Below are positions 38,001-45,946 of a stretch of 64,000 nt of DNA, piece by piece. Each line of letters opens with the position of its first letter. Within the stretch, counting starts at the first letter, position 1. Under the pieces are notes generated by a model that did not search any database, was not told the origin of the DNA, and saw only the letters and a program-made list of their open reading frames with translations. The position numbers and the translations under genes are program-made. Source of the DNA: Putridiphycobacter sp045110285 (lineage in GTDB: Bacteria > Bacteroidota > Bacteroidia > Flavobacteriales_D > Crocinitomicaceae); assembly GCA_045110285.1 (NCBI GenBank), contig JBGCGA010000003.1, positions 71,822 through 135,821 of the forward strand. The letters run 5' to 3'.

Positions 38001-38366
38001 GTTCAAGAAATACAGTCAGCTAAATTAGTGGCTAAAAAGGAAGAAAGAGCATTGGTAGATGCTGACGTAAATACAGCATGTGCAGATGCTTGTCCAACTC
38101 ATGCTATTGCTTTTGGTGACTGGAATGATACTAGTTCGGCAGTTCACGAAAGTTCAAACAGTCCAAGAGCATATCAAGCGCTTGAAGAAATTGGTGTTAA
38201 ACCAAATGTTTGGTTTAAGGTGAAAGTGAGAAATGAGGAGAATGAAGCCTTAGCTGCACTTCAAAAAGAACACCATGCTCCTGAAGTTCATGCTGAAGAG
38301 CATGAGGCGGAGCATATAGAAACACATGATAGTCATGGGTCAGATGATCACGGACACGGACATTAA
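35013..38366 (+). CDS. actB: ActB: molybdopterin-like/Fe-S subunit of alternative complex III
   Basis: Large periplasmic subunit of 1117 residues. A twin-arginine signal SRRDFLKFLGFSVAAATLAAC (about 49-69) ends in a Cys that may be lipidated. The central part resembles molybdopterin oxidoreductases but is expected to lack the cofactor, as in known ActB. The C-terminal ferredoxin-like domain (about 800-1030) holds Cys clusters CNGCGTCLIAC, CHHCNHAPCETVCP, CIGTRYCGNNCP and CSFCVQEI...CADACP, enough for four Fe-S clusters. A His/Glu-rich tail (about 1085-1117) follows. It passes electrons from ActC/F quinol sites to ActA. Confidence 0.95.
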   Translation: METNKKYWKGLEEFHETPEFLESTKSEFPEELSVDEFLSDKSLDESSTSRRDFLKFLGFSVAAATLAACDAPVIKAVPYVVKPEQITPGMPTWYASSYYDGSTFANILVKTREGRPIFIKGNKHLSTYSSSANPRVIASVLSLYDGERLQKPVVKGQETDWTLVDTNVKSKLKSISEKGGKIVLLSGTEISPSTLSVIQEFKKTYGNSNAISEIDQEDIPSANDVVSHIQYDAVSYAGIRKANESSFGKAVIPDYDFSKAKVIVSVAADFMNSWLMSNEYAAQYAVRRNPDGEWMNKHFHFEANMSVTGSNADVRGMVKPSHQPAVLSILHKEIVGSPLAGIDTSVLNAAVTKKIKAAAKALKANAGQSLLVAGASHEAFQTVVNAINAKLNNYTSTINLSNGVNLFNSEDDKMTALVKDMNAGKIDAVIMWNTNPVYSHANSADFKTGLAKVGLSVSISEYADETASLCNYQLAASHPLEVWNDFSPKIDTYTIAQPTIRPLFDTRSAGESLMIWAGLATHIGRESTNYHDYIKSVWQKYGYTADSKFATFDAYWADVVRNSVSAPDIIPVEAVSFSGNTAAAAKVMSKIKSSDWEITLYQKSSIGDGKMAGNPWLQEMPDSVSKVTWDNYITMSPTDMEDQGYSAELGQESPSNVANVTVNGQSIELPVFPQPGQAHGTLGIALGYGRGANGEAIGKAAYQTNQLGSSKKGPNGGKQSIGANVFGWLNETFAVQGAEISKTESVYNLACTQTHATVMGRNSIVKETTLDIYKTKDSSAYNHRHVLHSGWNHDEKPVTDYNLWDDHPVENVGHRWAMTIDLNACNGCGTCLIACQSENNVPVVGKDEIRRGREMHWLRIDRYYASDIEPAVGTKGEAYKEEGFAGLQDPADAPSVVHMPMMCHHCNHAPCETVCPVAATTHSNEGLNMMTYNRCIGTRYCGNNCPYKVRRFNWFDYPSYRKFTEVNPAQDDLGRMVLNPDVVVRTRGVMEKCSFCVQEIQSAKLVAKKEERALVDADVNTACADACPTHAIAFGDWNDTSSAVHESSNSPRAYQALEEIGVKPNVWFKVKVRNEENEALAALQKEHHAPEVHAEEHEAEHIETHDSHGSDDHGHGH

Positions 38367-38396
38367 TAATATTGAGTTTAATATAAACAAAGCATA

Positions 38397-40142
38397 ATGC
38401 ATAAAGAATCAGCAATTAGAGAACCTTTAGTACTTGGGCACAAATCATATCATGATGTGACTGAGGATGTATGTCGATCTATTGAAGGCAAAGCACCAAA
38501 GGCATGGTATATCATGTTTGGTATTGCTTTATTAGTGGGATTATACGGTGTAGGTTGTATACTTTACCTTTTAGGAACTGGAATTGGAACATGGGGACTT
38601 AACAAAACAGTTGAGTGGGCGTGGGATATTACCAATTTCGTTTGGTGGGTTGGTATTGGTCACGCCGGTACTTTAATATCTGCGGTATTGTTATTATTCC
38701 GTCAAAAATGGAGAATGGCCATTAACCGTTCTGCGGAAGCAATGACAATTTTTGCCGTATTTATGGCTGGTTTATTCCCGTTAATTCACATGGGAAGACT
38801 GTGGGTAGGGTACTGGGTACTTCCATTACCGAACCAATTTGGTTCTTTGTGGGTAAATTTTAACTCGCCATTATTATGGGATGTATTTGCCATTTCTACA
38901 TATTTATCAGTGTCCTTAGTGTTTTGGTATATTGGTTTATTACCTGATTTTGCAACTATTCGTGATAGAGCCAAGTCGCCTGTTGCTAAAAAAGTGTATT
39001 CTGTACTGTCTTTTGGATGGTCAGGAAGAGCAAAGCACTGGAATAGATTCGAAATTGTTTCATTAGTATTAGCTGGATTAGCTACGCCACTTGTATTCTC
39101 GGTACATTCAATTGTATCATTTGATTTTGCTACGTCCGTGGTTCCAGGTTGGCATACAACAATTTTCCCTCCTTATTTTGTGGCGGGTGCAGTATTCTCT
39201 GGTTTTGCCATGGTACAAACTCTAATGCTTATTCTAAGAAAAGGAATGAAGCTAGAGGCTTATATTCACACAAAGCATATTGAGTACATGAATATAGTAA
39301 TCATGGTTACTGGTTCAATGGTAGGTGTTGCTTATTTAACAGAGCTTTTTATGTCGTGGTATTCAGGTGTTGAATACGAAGCATACGCATTCTTAAATAG
39401 AGCAACTGGTCCTTATTGGTGGGCATATGCCTCAATGATGACATGTAATGTTATTTCGCCACAATTAATGTGGTTCAAAAAATTAAGAAGAAGTTTATTA
39501 TTCACCTTCTTTATTTCAATTGTGGTGAACATTGGGATGTGGTTTGAGCGTTTTGTGATTATTGTGACTTCAATTCACCAAGATTATTTACCATCATCAT
39601 GGAGTATGTTCTATCCTACATGGACAGATATTGGTATTTATGTTGGAACTTTGGGTCTGTTTTTTGTGTTCTATTTACTATACGTTCGATACTTCCCTGT
39701 ATTAGCAATTGCTGAAGTAAAAACAATTTTGAAATCTTCAGGAGAATCATACAAAAATGGGTCTGCTGAAATTCACACAACACCAGCACCTGCTGTTGGA
39801 CACACAAGAAAACCTGCTATTGAAGATGAGAAGGAAAAAGATGAAGTGATTGATAAAGTTAGCTCTGAAGTAGAAGATAAATCTGAAAGCATCAATTCTT
39901 TAATTAGCAAAATAGGTACGGGAGATGCAAACTCGGCTGATGACCTAAAGAAAATTTCAGGAGTTGGTCCAAAGCTTGAAGGTGTTTTAAATGACATAGG
40001 AATTTATTCATTTTCACAGGTCAGTAAAATGACAAAGAATGAATATGATTTGTTGGATTCGATTACAAAATCGTTTCCTGGTAGAGCTGAACGAGATGAT
40101 TGGGCAGCTCAGGCAAAAAAATTAATGAACAATACTAAATAA
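38397..40142 (+). CDS. actC: ActC: NrfD-like quinol-binding subunit with C-terminal HhH extension
   Basis: Integral membrane subunit of the PsrC/NrfD family that oxidises menaquinol. About ten membrane helices occupy residues 35-440, for example FVWWVGIGHAGTLISAVLLLF. From about residue 455 the protein continues with a Pro/Glu/Lys-rich linker and then a folded-looking tail: DDLKKISGVGPKLEGVLNDIG (about 515-535), a helix-hairpin-helix motif of the type found after ribosomal L21 or in NADH dehydrogenase 41/51-kDa-like domains, followed by FPGRAERDDWAAQAKKL. This tail is not part of the usual NrfD fold. Total length 581. It lies between actB and actD. Confidence 0.9.
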   Translation: MHKESAIREPLVLGHKSYHDVTEDVCRSIEGKAPKAWYIMFGIALLVGLYGVGCILYLLGTGIGTWGLNKTVEWAWDITNFVWWVGIGHAGTLISAVLLLFRQKWRMAINRSAEAMTIFAVFMAGLFPLIHMGRLWVGYWVLPLPNQFGSLWVNFNSPLLWDVFAISTYLSVSLVFWYIGLLPDFATIRDRAKSPVAKKVYSVLSFGWSGRAKHWNRFEIVSLVLAGLATPLVFSVHSIVSFDFATSVVPGWHTTIFPPYFVAGAVFSGFAMVQTLMLILRKGMKLEAYIHTKHIEYMNIVIMVTGSMVGVAYLTELFMSWYSGVEYEAYAFLNRATGPYWWAYASMMTCNVISPQLMWFKKLRRSLLFTFFISIVVNIGMWFERFVIIVTSIHQDYLPSSWSMFYPTWTDIGIYVGTLGLFFVFYLLYVRYFPVLAIAEVKTILKSSGESYKNGSAEIHTTPAPAVGHTRKPAIEDEKEKDEVIDKVSSEVEDKSESINSLISKIGTGDANSADDLKKISGVGPKLEGVLNDIGIYSFSQVSKMTKNEYDLLDSITKSFPGRAERDDWAAQAKKLMNNTK

Positions 40143-40149
40143 AGATAGC

Positions 40150-40695
40150 ATGGCAGATAGAGTAATATATGCAATGTATGATGATGATGATGTAACAAAA
40201 GATGCGGCTAAAGCATTGGTTGCAGATGGGATTCATATATCAGACGTTTTTTCACCATTTCCAATTCATGGAATTGATCCAATAATTGGAGTGAAGCACA
40301 CAAGAATGGGTATTGTAGCATTTATGTTTGGACTAACTGGTTTAACCTTGGCCCTAATTGGTATGCGATATTTTATGATTGTGGATTGGCCAATGAATAT
40401 TGGTGGTAAGCCGAACTTTTCATTATTAGAAAACTTGCCATCTTTTATTCCAATTTCATTTGAATTTACAGTATTATTTGCAGGTCACGGAATGGCTATA
40501 ACTTACTTATTAAGAAATAAAACACTTCCTGGAATGCCAGCAGATAATCCTCACCCACGGACAACAGATGATAGGTTTGTAATGGAGATTCGCTTATCTG
40601 AAAATTCAAAATTTTCTTCAGATGAATTGCATGCTAAATTAAAGCAAACTGCAATTGTTGAAATTGAAGAAAAGGAATATAAAATCATTAAATAA
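40150..40695 (+). CDS. actD: ActD: DUF3341 membrane subunit of alternative complex III
   Basis: Small membrane protein of 181 residues, DUF3341. The N-terminal soluble ferredoxin-like part contains YAMYDDDDVTKDAAKALVADGI (about 7-28); HGIDPIIGVKHTRMGIVAFMFGLTGLTLALIG (about 41-72) leads into the first of two membrane helices, the second at about 105-125. Family members stabilise the ActC-ActF region. Its start lies 7 bp after actC and it ends 7 bp before actE. Confidence 0.92.
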   Translation: MADRVIYAMYDDDDVTKDAAKALVADGIHISDVFSPFPIHGIDPIIGVKHTRMGIVAFMFGLTGLTLALIGMRYFMIVDWPMNIGGKPNFSLLENLPSFIPISFEFTVLFAGHGMAITYLLRNKTLPGMPADNPHPRTTDDRFVMEIRLSENSKFSSDELHAKLKQTAIVEIEEKEYKIIK

Positions 40696-40702
40696 ATTGA
40701 TC

Positions 40703-41521
40703 ATGAATAGAAAGTTTAAGACATTAAACATCCTTGCAATATCGGTTATCGCTGCTGGCTCAATTTTGACGTCATGTAAAAACGATCCTAATTCACCAGG
40801 TAGTGAATACATGCCAGACATGTATCGGTCTCCTGCAGTTGAAACTTATGTTGACTATGGTCAGGTTTTAGGTAAATACAAAACTGAGTTATCTGATGCA
40901 TATGAGCCAGGTTTGCCTCCATCAGGAACGATTCCAATGTCGTCAAATGCAACTAACGATTTACCATATGAGCACGGAATGCCTGTAGGTTGGGATAAAT
41001 CTCATGGTTTGTACGGAATGCCTGTCGATAGCACAGGTTACGCAGATGCAGCATTTGATTTAAATCCCATTGCTTATACTGAAACAGTAAAAAAAGACGC
41101 GAAAGTGCTTTATCAGAACTTTTGTATTCACTGTCATGGTGAAAAAGGTGACGGTCAGGGTACAGTAGTTACAAACGGAGGCTATCCTCCACCGCCTTCA
41201 TATAGCGGTGCTGGTTTAAAAGATTTGCCAGCTGGTAATATATTCTACTCAATTACCTATGGTAAAGGATTAATGGGGTCGCATGCTTCACAATTATCAA
41301 AAGAGGAAAGATGGAAATTAGTGCACCATATTGAAATGCTACAAGGAAAAGACAAAGTTACAGTTGAAAAAGCCGCTGAGGCAGGTACCGTAACTTCAGA
41401 TGAAAATGTAGATGTAGATGGATCTGCAGACTCTGATGCTCTGGCACCTGAAGAAAAAACTATCATCCAGAAAGTGGTAGGTAAAGTGCAAGACGTGTTG
41501 AAAACAGATGGCAAGCATTAA
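40703..41521 (+). CDS. actE: ActE: monoheme cytochrome c lipoprotein of alternative complex III
   Basis: Lipid-anchored monoheme cytochrome c of 272 residues. The leader ISVIAAGSILTSCK places the acylated Cys at about 24. One heme site, CIHCHG (about 140-145), and a likely distal Met in YGKGLMGSHASQL. A C-terminal acidic stretch (VDVDGSADSDALAPEEK) follows. The frame is open 48 bp further upstream inside actD, but ATG at 40703 starts the lipoprotein leader. It delivers electrons toward the oxidase or a soluble carrier. Confidence 0.92.
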   Translation: MNRKFKTLNILAISVIAAGSILTSCKNDPNSPGSEYMPDMYRSPAVETYVDYGQVLGKYKTELSDAYEPGLPPSGTIPMSSNATNDLPYEHGMPVGWDKSHGLYGMPVDSTGYADAAFDLNPIAYTETVKKDAKVLYQNFCIHCHGEKGDGQGTVVTNGGYPPPPSYSGAGLKDLPAGNIFYSITYGKGLMGSHASQLSKEERWKLVHHIEMLQGKDKVTVEKAAEAGTVTSDENVDVDGSADSDALAPEEKTIIQKVVGKVQDVLKTDGKH

Positions 41522-41562
41522 GAAAGTAATATTTATTAAGAACAAGATTTAATATAGAAAAC

Positions 41563-42789
41563 ATGGAGTTTCAAATTTCAGGCAAAGCAAAAAAATCAAT
41601 CATTATCGTTGGGATAGTAGGGTTGCTTTTGTTTTTATTAGGTGTTTTTACAAATGGTGAAGCACAGTCAGAGTACTTAAAATCAAGAATTGTATCAAAC
41701 TTTTTAATTGACGCTTTGTTCTTCTTGTTCATTTCATTAGGAGCACTATTTTTTATGGCGCTGCAATATGCAACGGAAACAGGTTGGTCAGTTGCCATCA
41801 AGAGAGTGTTAGAGGGTATTTCTTCTTACGTTATTGTTGGCGTAATTACTTTGGGCCTCGTATTCTTATACATTACGGTTGATAATGGTGCTTATACTGT
41901 TAACAGCCACGACCATCATGTTGGTCATATCTATGAGTGGATGGATACGAAGATGGTTGATCATGATACTATTTTGCAAGGTAAAGAGCCTTTCCTAAAT
42001 AAAACTTTTTTCTGGGTAGCAACAATTATTTATTTTGCTATTTATGTGATGTTTTACTTAGGATTTAGAAAAAGAAGTTTACAAGAAGATCTTGAGGGAG
42101 GAACAAAATTACACTACAAGAATTTTGCTAAAGCAGCATTCTTCTTGGTTTTGTTCGGTTATACAAGTTCAACATTAACTTGGCACTGGACCATGTCGAT
42201 TGATGCACATTGGTTTTCTACTTTATATGGGTGGTATGTATTCTCTGGAATGTGGTTAACTGCAATGGTTTGTACAATGTTGTTAATACTTTATTTGAAA
42301 GGTAAAGGACATTTAGAAAAGGTAAACGATAGCCACATTCATGATGTTGGAAAGTGGATATTCGCGTTGAGTTTCCTTTGGTCGTACCTGTTCTTTTCTC
42401 AATTTATGTTAATCTGGTATCCTAACATTCCAGAGGAAGCAATATACTACACATTCAGATTCGAAAATTACAAGTACATTTTCTGGGGAATGTTTATTAT
42501 AAACTTTACAATACCAATGTTAATTTTGATGTCGAGAGAGGCAAAAAGACATGCAGGAATTTTAATGGTGGTTGGATTGATAATTATTATCGGTCACTGG
42601 ACAGATGTATATATGCTAATTACACCAGGTGTTATGGGTGAGCATGGTTCAATTGGAATTATTGAATTAGGCTTATTTATGGTGTTTGCAAGTATCTTTG
42701 TGTTTTGGGTGCTAAATACCATGTCAAAAGCGCCGCTAATGCCAAAGAATCACCCATTTTTAGATGAAAGTAAACATCACGATATTTAA
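41563..42789 (+). CDS. actF: ActF: quinol-oxidoreductase membrane subunit of alternative complex III
   Basis: Second large membrane subunit, 408 residues with about ten membrane helices, distantly related to ActC (NrfD/PsrC type). Characteristic stretches are GYTSSTLTWHWTMSIDAHWFSTLYGWYVFSGMWL (about 197-230), FIWSYLFFSQFMLIWYPNIPEE (about 276-297) and GHWTDVYMLITPG. It completes the actABCDEF set. Gap to coxB is 33 bp, so complex III and the oxidase are expressed together, consistent with supercomplex formation. Confidence 0.93.
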   Translation: MEFQISGKAKKSIIIVGIVGLLLFLLGVFTNGEAQSEYLKSRIVSNFLIDALFFLFISLGALFFMALQYATETGWSVAIKRVLEGISSYVIVGVITLGLVFLYITVDNGAYTVNSHDHHVGHIYEWMDTKMVDHDTILQGKEPFLNKTFFWVATIIYFAIYVMFYLGFRKRSLQEDLEGGTKLHYKNFAKAAFFLVLFGYTSSTLTWHWTMSIDAHWFSTLYGWYVFSGMWLTAMVCTMLLILYLKGKGHLEKVNDSHIHDVGKWIFALSFLWSYLFFSQFMLIWYPNIPEEAIYYTFRFENYKYIFWGMFIINFTIPMLILMSREAKRHAGILMVVGLIIIIGHWTDVYMLITPGVMGEHGSIGIIELGLFMVFASIFVFWVLNTMSKAPLMPKNHPFLDESKHHDI

Positions 42790-42822
42790 TAAATACAAAA
42801 GCTAAAATTTAAAAGATAGATT

Positions 42823-43986
42823 ATGTTAATCACTTGGATAGTTATAATTCTTGCCTTAATCACAACTGCTCAACTATTGAGAGTTTCGGGAATTGCAAAG
42901 AAGATTCACAATAAAAAAGAAGAAGACATTAGTGATGCTGACAATAGCTTTAATGGTACTTTTTTGCTCCTTTTTGTTATTGGATTATTTGTTTCTACTG
43001 TTTACTTACTTGCAAAGTATGGCAGAGGTTTGCTTCCCAATGCAGCATCTGAACATGGACTAGACATTGACTTCTTGTTTATGGTGAATTGGATTATTGT
43101 TTTCGCAGTTTTCTTTTTAACTAATGCCTTACTGTTTGGCTTTGCTTACAAGTATAGAGGAAAGAAAAGAAGAAAAGCCTATTACTTTCCTCATGATACA
43201 AGACTTGAATTAATATGGACAATTATTCCAGCTATTGTTTTGGCTGTTATTATTATATTAGGTTTGAGAACGTGGAATGATGTGACAGGAAAAAATTCTG
43301 ATGATGCTAAAATTGTTGAAGTGTATGGTCAACAGTTTAATTGGGTTATTCGTTATGCTGGTGAAGATAATAAATTAGGTTTTGCTGATTATAAATTGAT
43401 AACTACAGAAAACCCTTTAGGTGTGGCGTCACCAGAATCAATTGATGCTAGCATTGCTTCAATGACAAATACAATTAACGAAATTGATGCTTCATTAAAA
43501 GCGGATTCGGCGGGGACAGCAGTTTTTGCAGTTGAAGAATTACATGAAATGCATTCAAGAATGGATAAGTTCATTAGACTTCGTGAGAAAGTTGAAAAAA
43601 TGAAGAAGCAATACGAGAATTCTGATTTAAGCGTTGGAGATGATGATATTCTTTCTCAGGTAGAATTACATTTGGTGAAGGATCAAGACTATCAGTTTAT
43701 TTTTAGATCTAAAGATGTATTGCACTCTGCATACTTCCCGCATTTTAGAGCTCAAATGAACTGTGTTCCTGGACAAAGAACTTCGTTTTCGTTTAAACCT
43801 ACAATCACCACTGAAAAAATGCGTGAGAACCGAGGGGATGAAAATTTCAATTACATTTTATTATGTAACAAAATTTGTGGAGAGTCTCACTCTAACATGA
43901 ATATGATTGTAGTAGTTCATGAAACACAAGCAGAATTTGATGCTTGGGCAAAAGAAAATACAAAAGCTGCAATAGCAACAAACTAA
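42823..43986 (+). CDS. coxB: Cytochrome c oxidase subunit II
   Basis: Membrane-anchored CuA subunit of a heme-copper oxidase, 387 residues. N-terminal membrane helices at about 1-20, 46-66 and 82-106, with another near 130-150. The cupredoxin domain is interrupted by an unusual helical, charged insert (about 185-275: SIDASIASMTNTINEIDASLKAD...KMKKQYENSD) before the CuA ligands: HSAYFPHFR (His), CNKICGESHSNMNM (two Cys, His, Met). No fused cytochrome c domain is seen, so it relies on the upstream Act cytochromes. It lies 27 bp before coxA. Confidence 0.93.
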   Translation: MLITWIVIILALITTAQLLRVSGIAKKIHNKKEEDISDADNSFNGTFLLLFVIGLFVSTVYLLAKYGRGLLPNAASEHGLDIDFLFMVNWIIVFAVFFLTNALLFGFAYKYRGKKRRKAYYFPHDTRLELIWTIIPAIVLAVIIILGLRTWNDVTGKNSDDAKIVEVYGQQFNWVIRYAGEDNKLGFADYKLITTENPLGVASPESIDASIASMTNTINEIDASLKADSAGTAVFAVEELHEMHSRMDKFIRLREKVEKMKKQYENSDLSVGDDDILSQVELHLVKDQDYQFIFRSKDVLHSAYFPHFRAQMNCVPGQRTSFSFKPTITTEKMRENRGDENFNYILLCNKICGESHSNMNMIVVVHETQAEFDAWAKENTKAAIATN

Positions 43987-44013
43987 TTATAATTTAATAA
44001 AAGAAATATAGAT

Positions 44014-45792
44014 ATGTCAGCAGAAGCGCACGCACATCACAAAGAAAGTTTCATTACAAAGTACATCTTTAGTCAAGATCATAAAATGATTGGAAAGCAG
44101 TTTTTAGTAACTGCTATTTTCATGTCTATCGTAGGTGTATTTTTGTCTGTACTTTTCAGAATTCAATTGGGTTGGCCAGGAGAAAGTAGTAGTCTATTAA
44201 ACACTTTTTTGGGAGATAAATGGGCTCCTGATGGAATTCTAAACCGAGGGATGTACCTAGGCTTGGTGACTATTCACGGTACAATCATGGTCTTTTTTGT
44301 TTTAACAGGTGGACTTTCAGGAACCTTTAGTAATATTCTAATACCCCTTCAGTTGGGTGCAAGAGATATGGCATCAGGGTTCCTAAATATGCTCTCATAT
44401 TGGTTGTTTTTGTTATCATCAGTTTTGATGCTGTATTCTTTGTTTTTAGAAACTGGGCCAGCTTCTGCAGGATGGACGATTTACCCTCCACTTTCGGTAT
44501 TTGAGAAAGCTATGCCAGGGTCAGGCTCAGGAATGACAATGTGGCTAATGTCAATGACAATATTCGTTGCTTCGTCTTTAATTGGTTCTTTGAATTACAT
44601 TGTAACTGTTTTAAATTTAAGAACAGTAGGGATGAAAATGACAAGAATGCCACTAACAATTTGGGCGTTTTTTGTAACAGCTATCATTGGTGTTTTATCA
44701 TTCCCAGTTTTAGTTTCAGCTGTAGTATTAATGTTAATGGATCGTACCTTAGGAACATCATTCTACATTAGTGATGTTATTGTAGGTGGTGAAATGATGG
44801 AACAATCTGGAGGTTCGCCAATTTTATACGAACACCTTTTCTGGTTTTTAGGGCATCCTGAAGTTTACATTATATTATTACCAGCGCTTGGATTAACTTC
44901 TGAGATTATTTCAACAAATGCTAGAAAACCAATTTTTGGTTATCGCGCAATGATTGGTTCTATTTTAGCAATTGCTTTCTTATCTTTTATTGTATGGGGA
45001 CATCACATGTTTATTACGGGTATGAATCCGTTTTTGGGAAGTGTATTCGTATTTACAACATTGTTAATTGCAATTCCTTCAGCTGTAAAAGTATTCAACT
45101 ATATTACCACTTTGTGGAAAGGTAACTTAAGGTTTACACCAGCCATGTTGTTTTCTATAGGTTTAGTATCATCATTTATTACAGGCGGTGTAACAGGAAT
45201 TATTCTGGCAGATTCAGCTTTGGATATACAAGTACATGATACCTACTTTGTAGTAGCCCATTTTCATGTAGTGATGGGTGTGTCCGCCTTTTTAGGAATG
45301 TTTGCAGGTATTTATCATTGGTATCCAAAAATGTATGGAACAATGATGAATACGAAGCTTGGTTTTGCACATTTTTGGGTTACTTTAATAAGCGCGTATG
45401 GTGTTTTCATTCCAATGCACTTTGTTGGAATTGGAGGGGCACCAAGAAGATACTATGACTTTAGTGTTTATGAAAAGTTTGATACAATTCAAGGAGAAAT
45501 GATACTAGATTTAAATGTTGTGATTTCGGTTTTTGCCATTATAGGAGCCATTGGACAAATCATATTTTTATTTAACTTCTTCTACAGTATTAAAAAAGGA
45601 CAGAAAGCGGTTCAAAACCCTTGGAAATCAAACACATTGGAATGGACAACTCCAGTTGAACATATTCACGGAAACTGGCCTGGTGATTTGCCAACGGTAC
45701 ACAGATGGCCTTATGATTATTCTAAGCCTGGTGCAGATGAAGATTATATCTCTCAAATTGTACCCCTTAAAGATGGAGAAGAAGACCACTAG
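44014..45792 (+). CDS. coxA: Cytochrome c oxidase subunit I
   Basis: Catalytic subunit of an A-type heme-copper oxidase, 592 residues and about twelve membrane helices. Ligand motifs are visible: TIHGTIMVF (low-spin heme His), FWFLGHPEVYIILLPALG (CuB His, cross-linked Tyr and D-channel Glu, about 281-298), WGHHMF (CuB His pair) and HDTYFVVAHFHVVMG (hemes, about 409-423). The HPEVY motif points to A1 type. It ends the act-cox operon; subunit III is not in this window. A terminator follows 22 bp later. Confidence 0.95.
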   Translation: MSAEAHAHHKESFITKYIFSQDHKMIGKQFLVTAIFMSIVGVFLSVLFRIQLGWPGESSSLLNTFLGDKWAPDGILNRGMYLGLVTIHGTIMVFFVLTGGLSGTFSNILIPLQLGARDMASGFLNMLSYWLFLLSSVLMLYSLFLETGPASAGWTIYPPLSVFEKAMPGSGSGMTMWLMSMTIFVASSLIGSLNYIVTVLNLRTVGMKMTRMPLTIWAFFVTAIIGVLSFPVLVSAVVLMLMDRTLGTSFYISDVIVGGEMMEQSGGSPILYEHLFWFLGHPEVYIILLPALGLTSEIISTNARKPIFGYRAMIGSILAIAFLSFIVWGHHMFITGMNPFLGSVFVFTTLLIAIPSAVKVFNYITTLWKGNLRFTPAMLFSIGLVSSFITGGVTGIILADSALDIQVHDTYFVVAHFHVVMGVSAFLGMFAGIYHWYPKMYGTMMNTKLGFAHFWVTLISAYGVFIPMHFVGIGGAPRRYYDFSVYEKFDTIQGEMILDLNVVISVFAIIGAIGQIIFLFNFFYSIKKGQKAVQNPWKSNTLEWTTPVEHIHGNWPGDLPTVHRWPYDYSKPGADEDYISQIVPLKDGEEDH

Positions 45793-45814
45793 AAAATATA
45801 ATTAAGAATTACTG

Positions 45815-45847
45815 AAAAGCTCAGACAGAAATTGTTTGAGCTTTTTT
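45815..45847 (+). terminator. Terminator of the act-cox operon
   Basis: AAAAGCTCAGACA (45815-45827) pairs with TGTTTGAGCTTTT (45833-45845) over 13 positions, with one G-U, a 5-base loop, and trailing Ts. It closes the act-cox operon 22 bp after the coxA stop. Confidence 0.88.
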
Positions 45848-45877
45848 GTTTTTAAAATTATTGTTTACAACTCTGTA

Positions 45878-45904
45878 TTGTTTTCAGTTATATCTTGTAA
45901 TTTG
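45878..45904 (+). promoter_or_regulatory. Putative promoter of ruvB
   Basis: TTG (45878-45880) and TAATTTG (45898-45904) are 17 bp apart, resembling the TTG / TAnnTTTG pair but with one base missing in the -7 element. It lies downstream of the act-cox terminator and 42 bp before the proposed TTG start. Confidence 0.35.
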
Positions 45905-45946
45905 TCATGCAAATTATCCGTATTTTTAGCGGCAAAACAGAACCCC

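Noticed and set aside
33649..45792. act-cox cluster as a new system
   Set aside because: It matches the known alternative complex III plus A1-type oxidase of Bacteroidota; only the control palindrome and subunit tails seem unusual.
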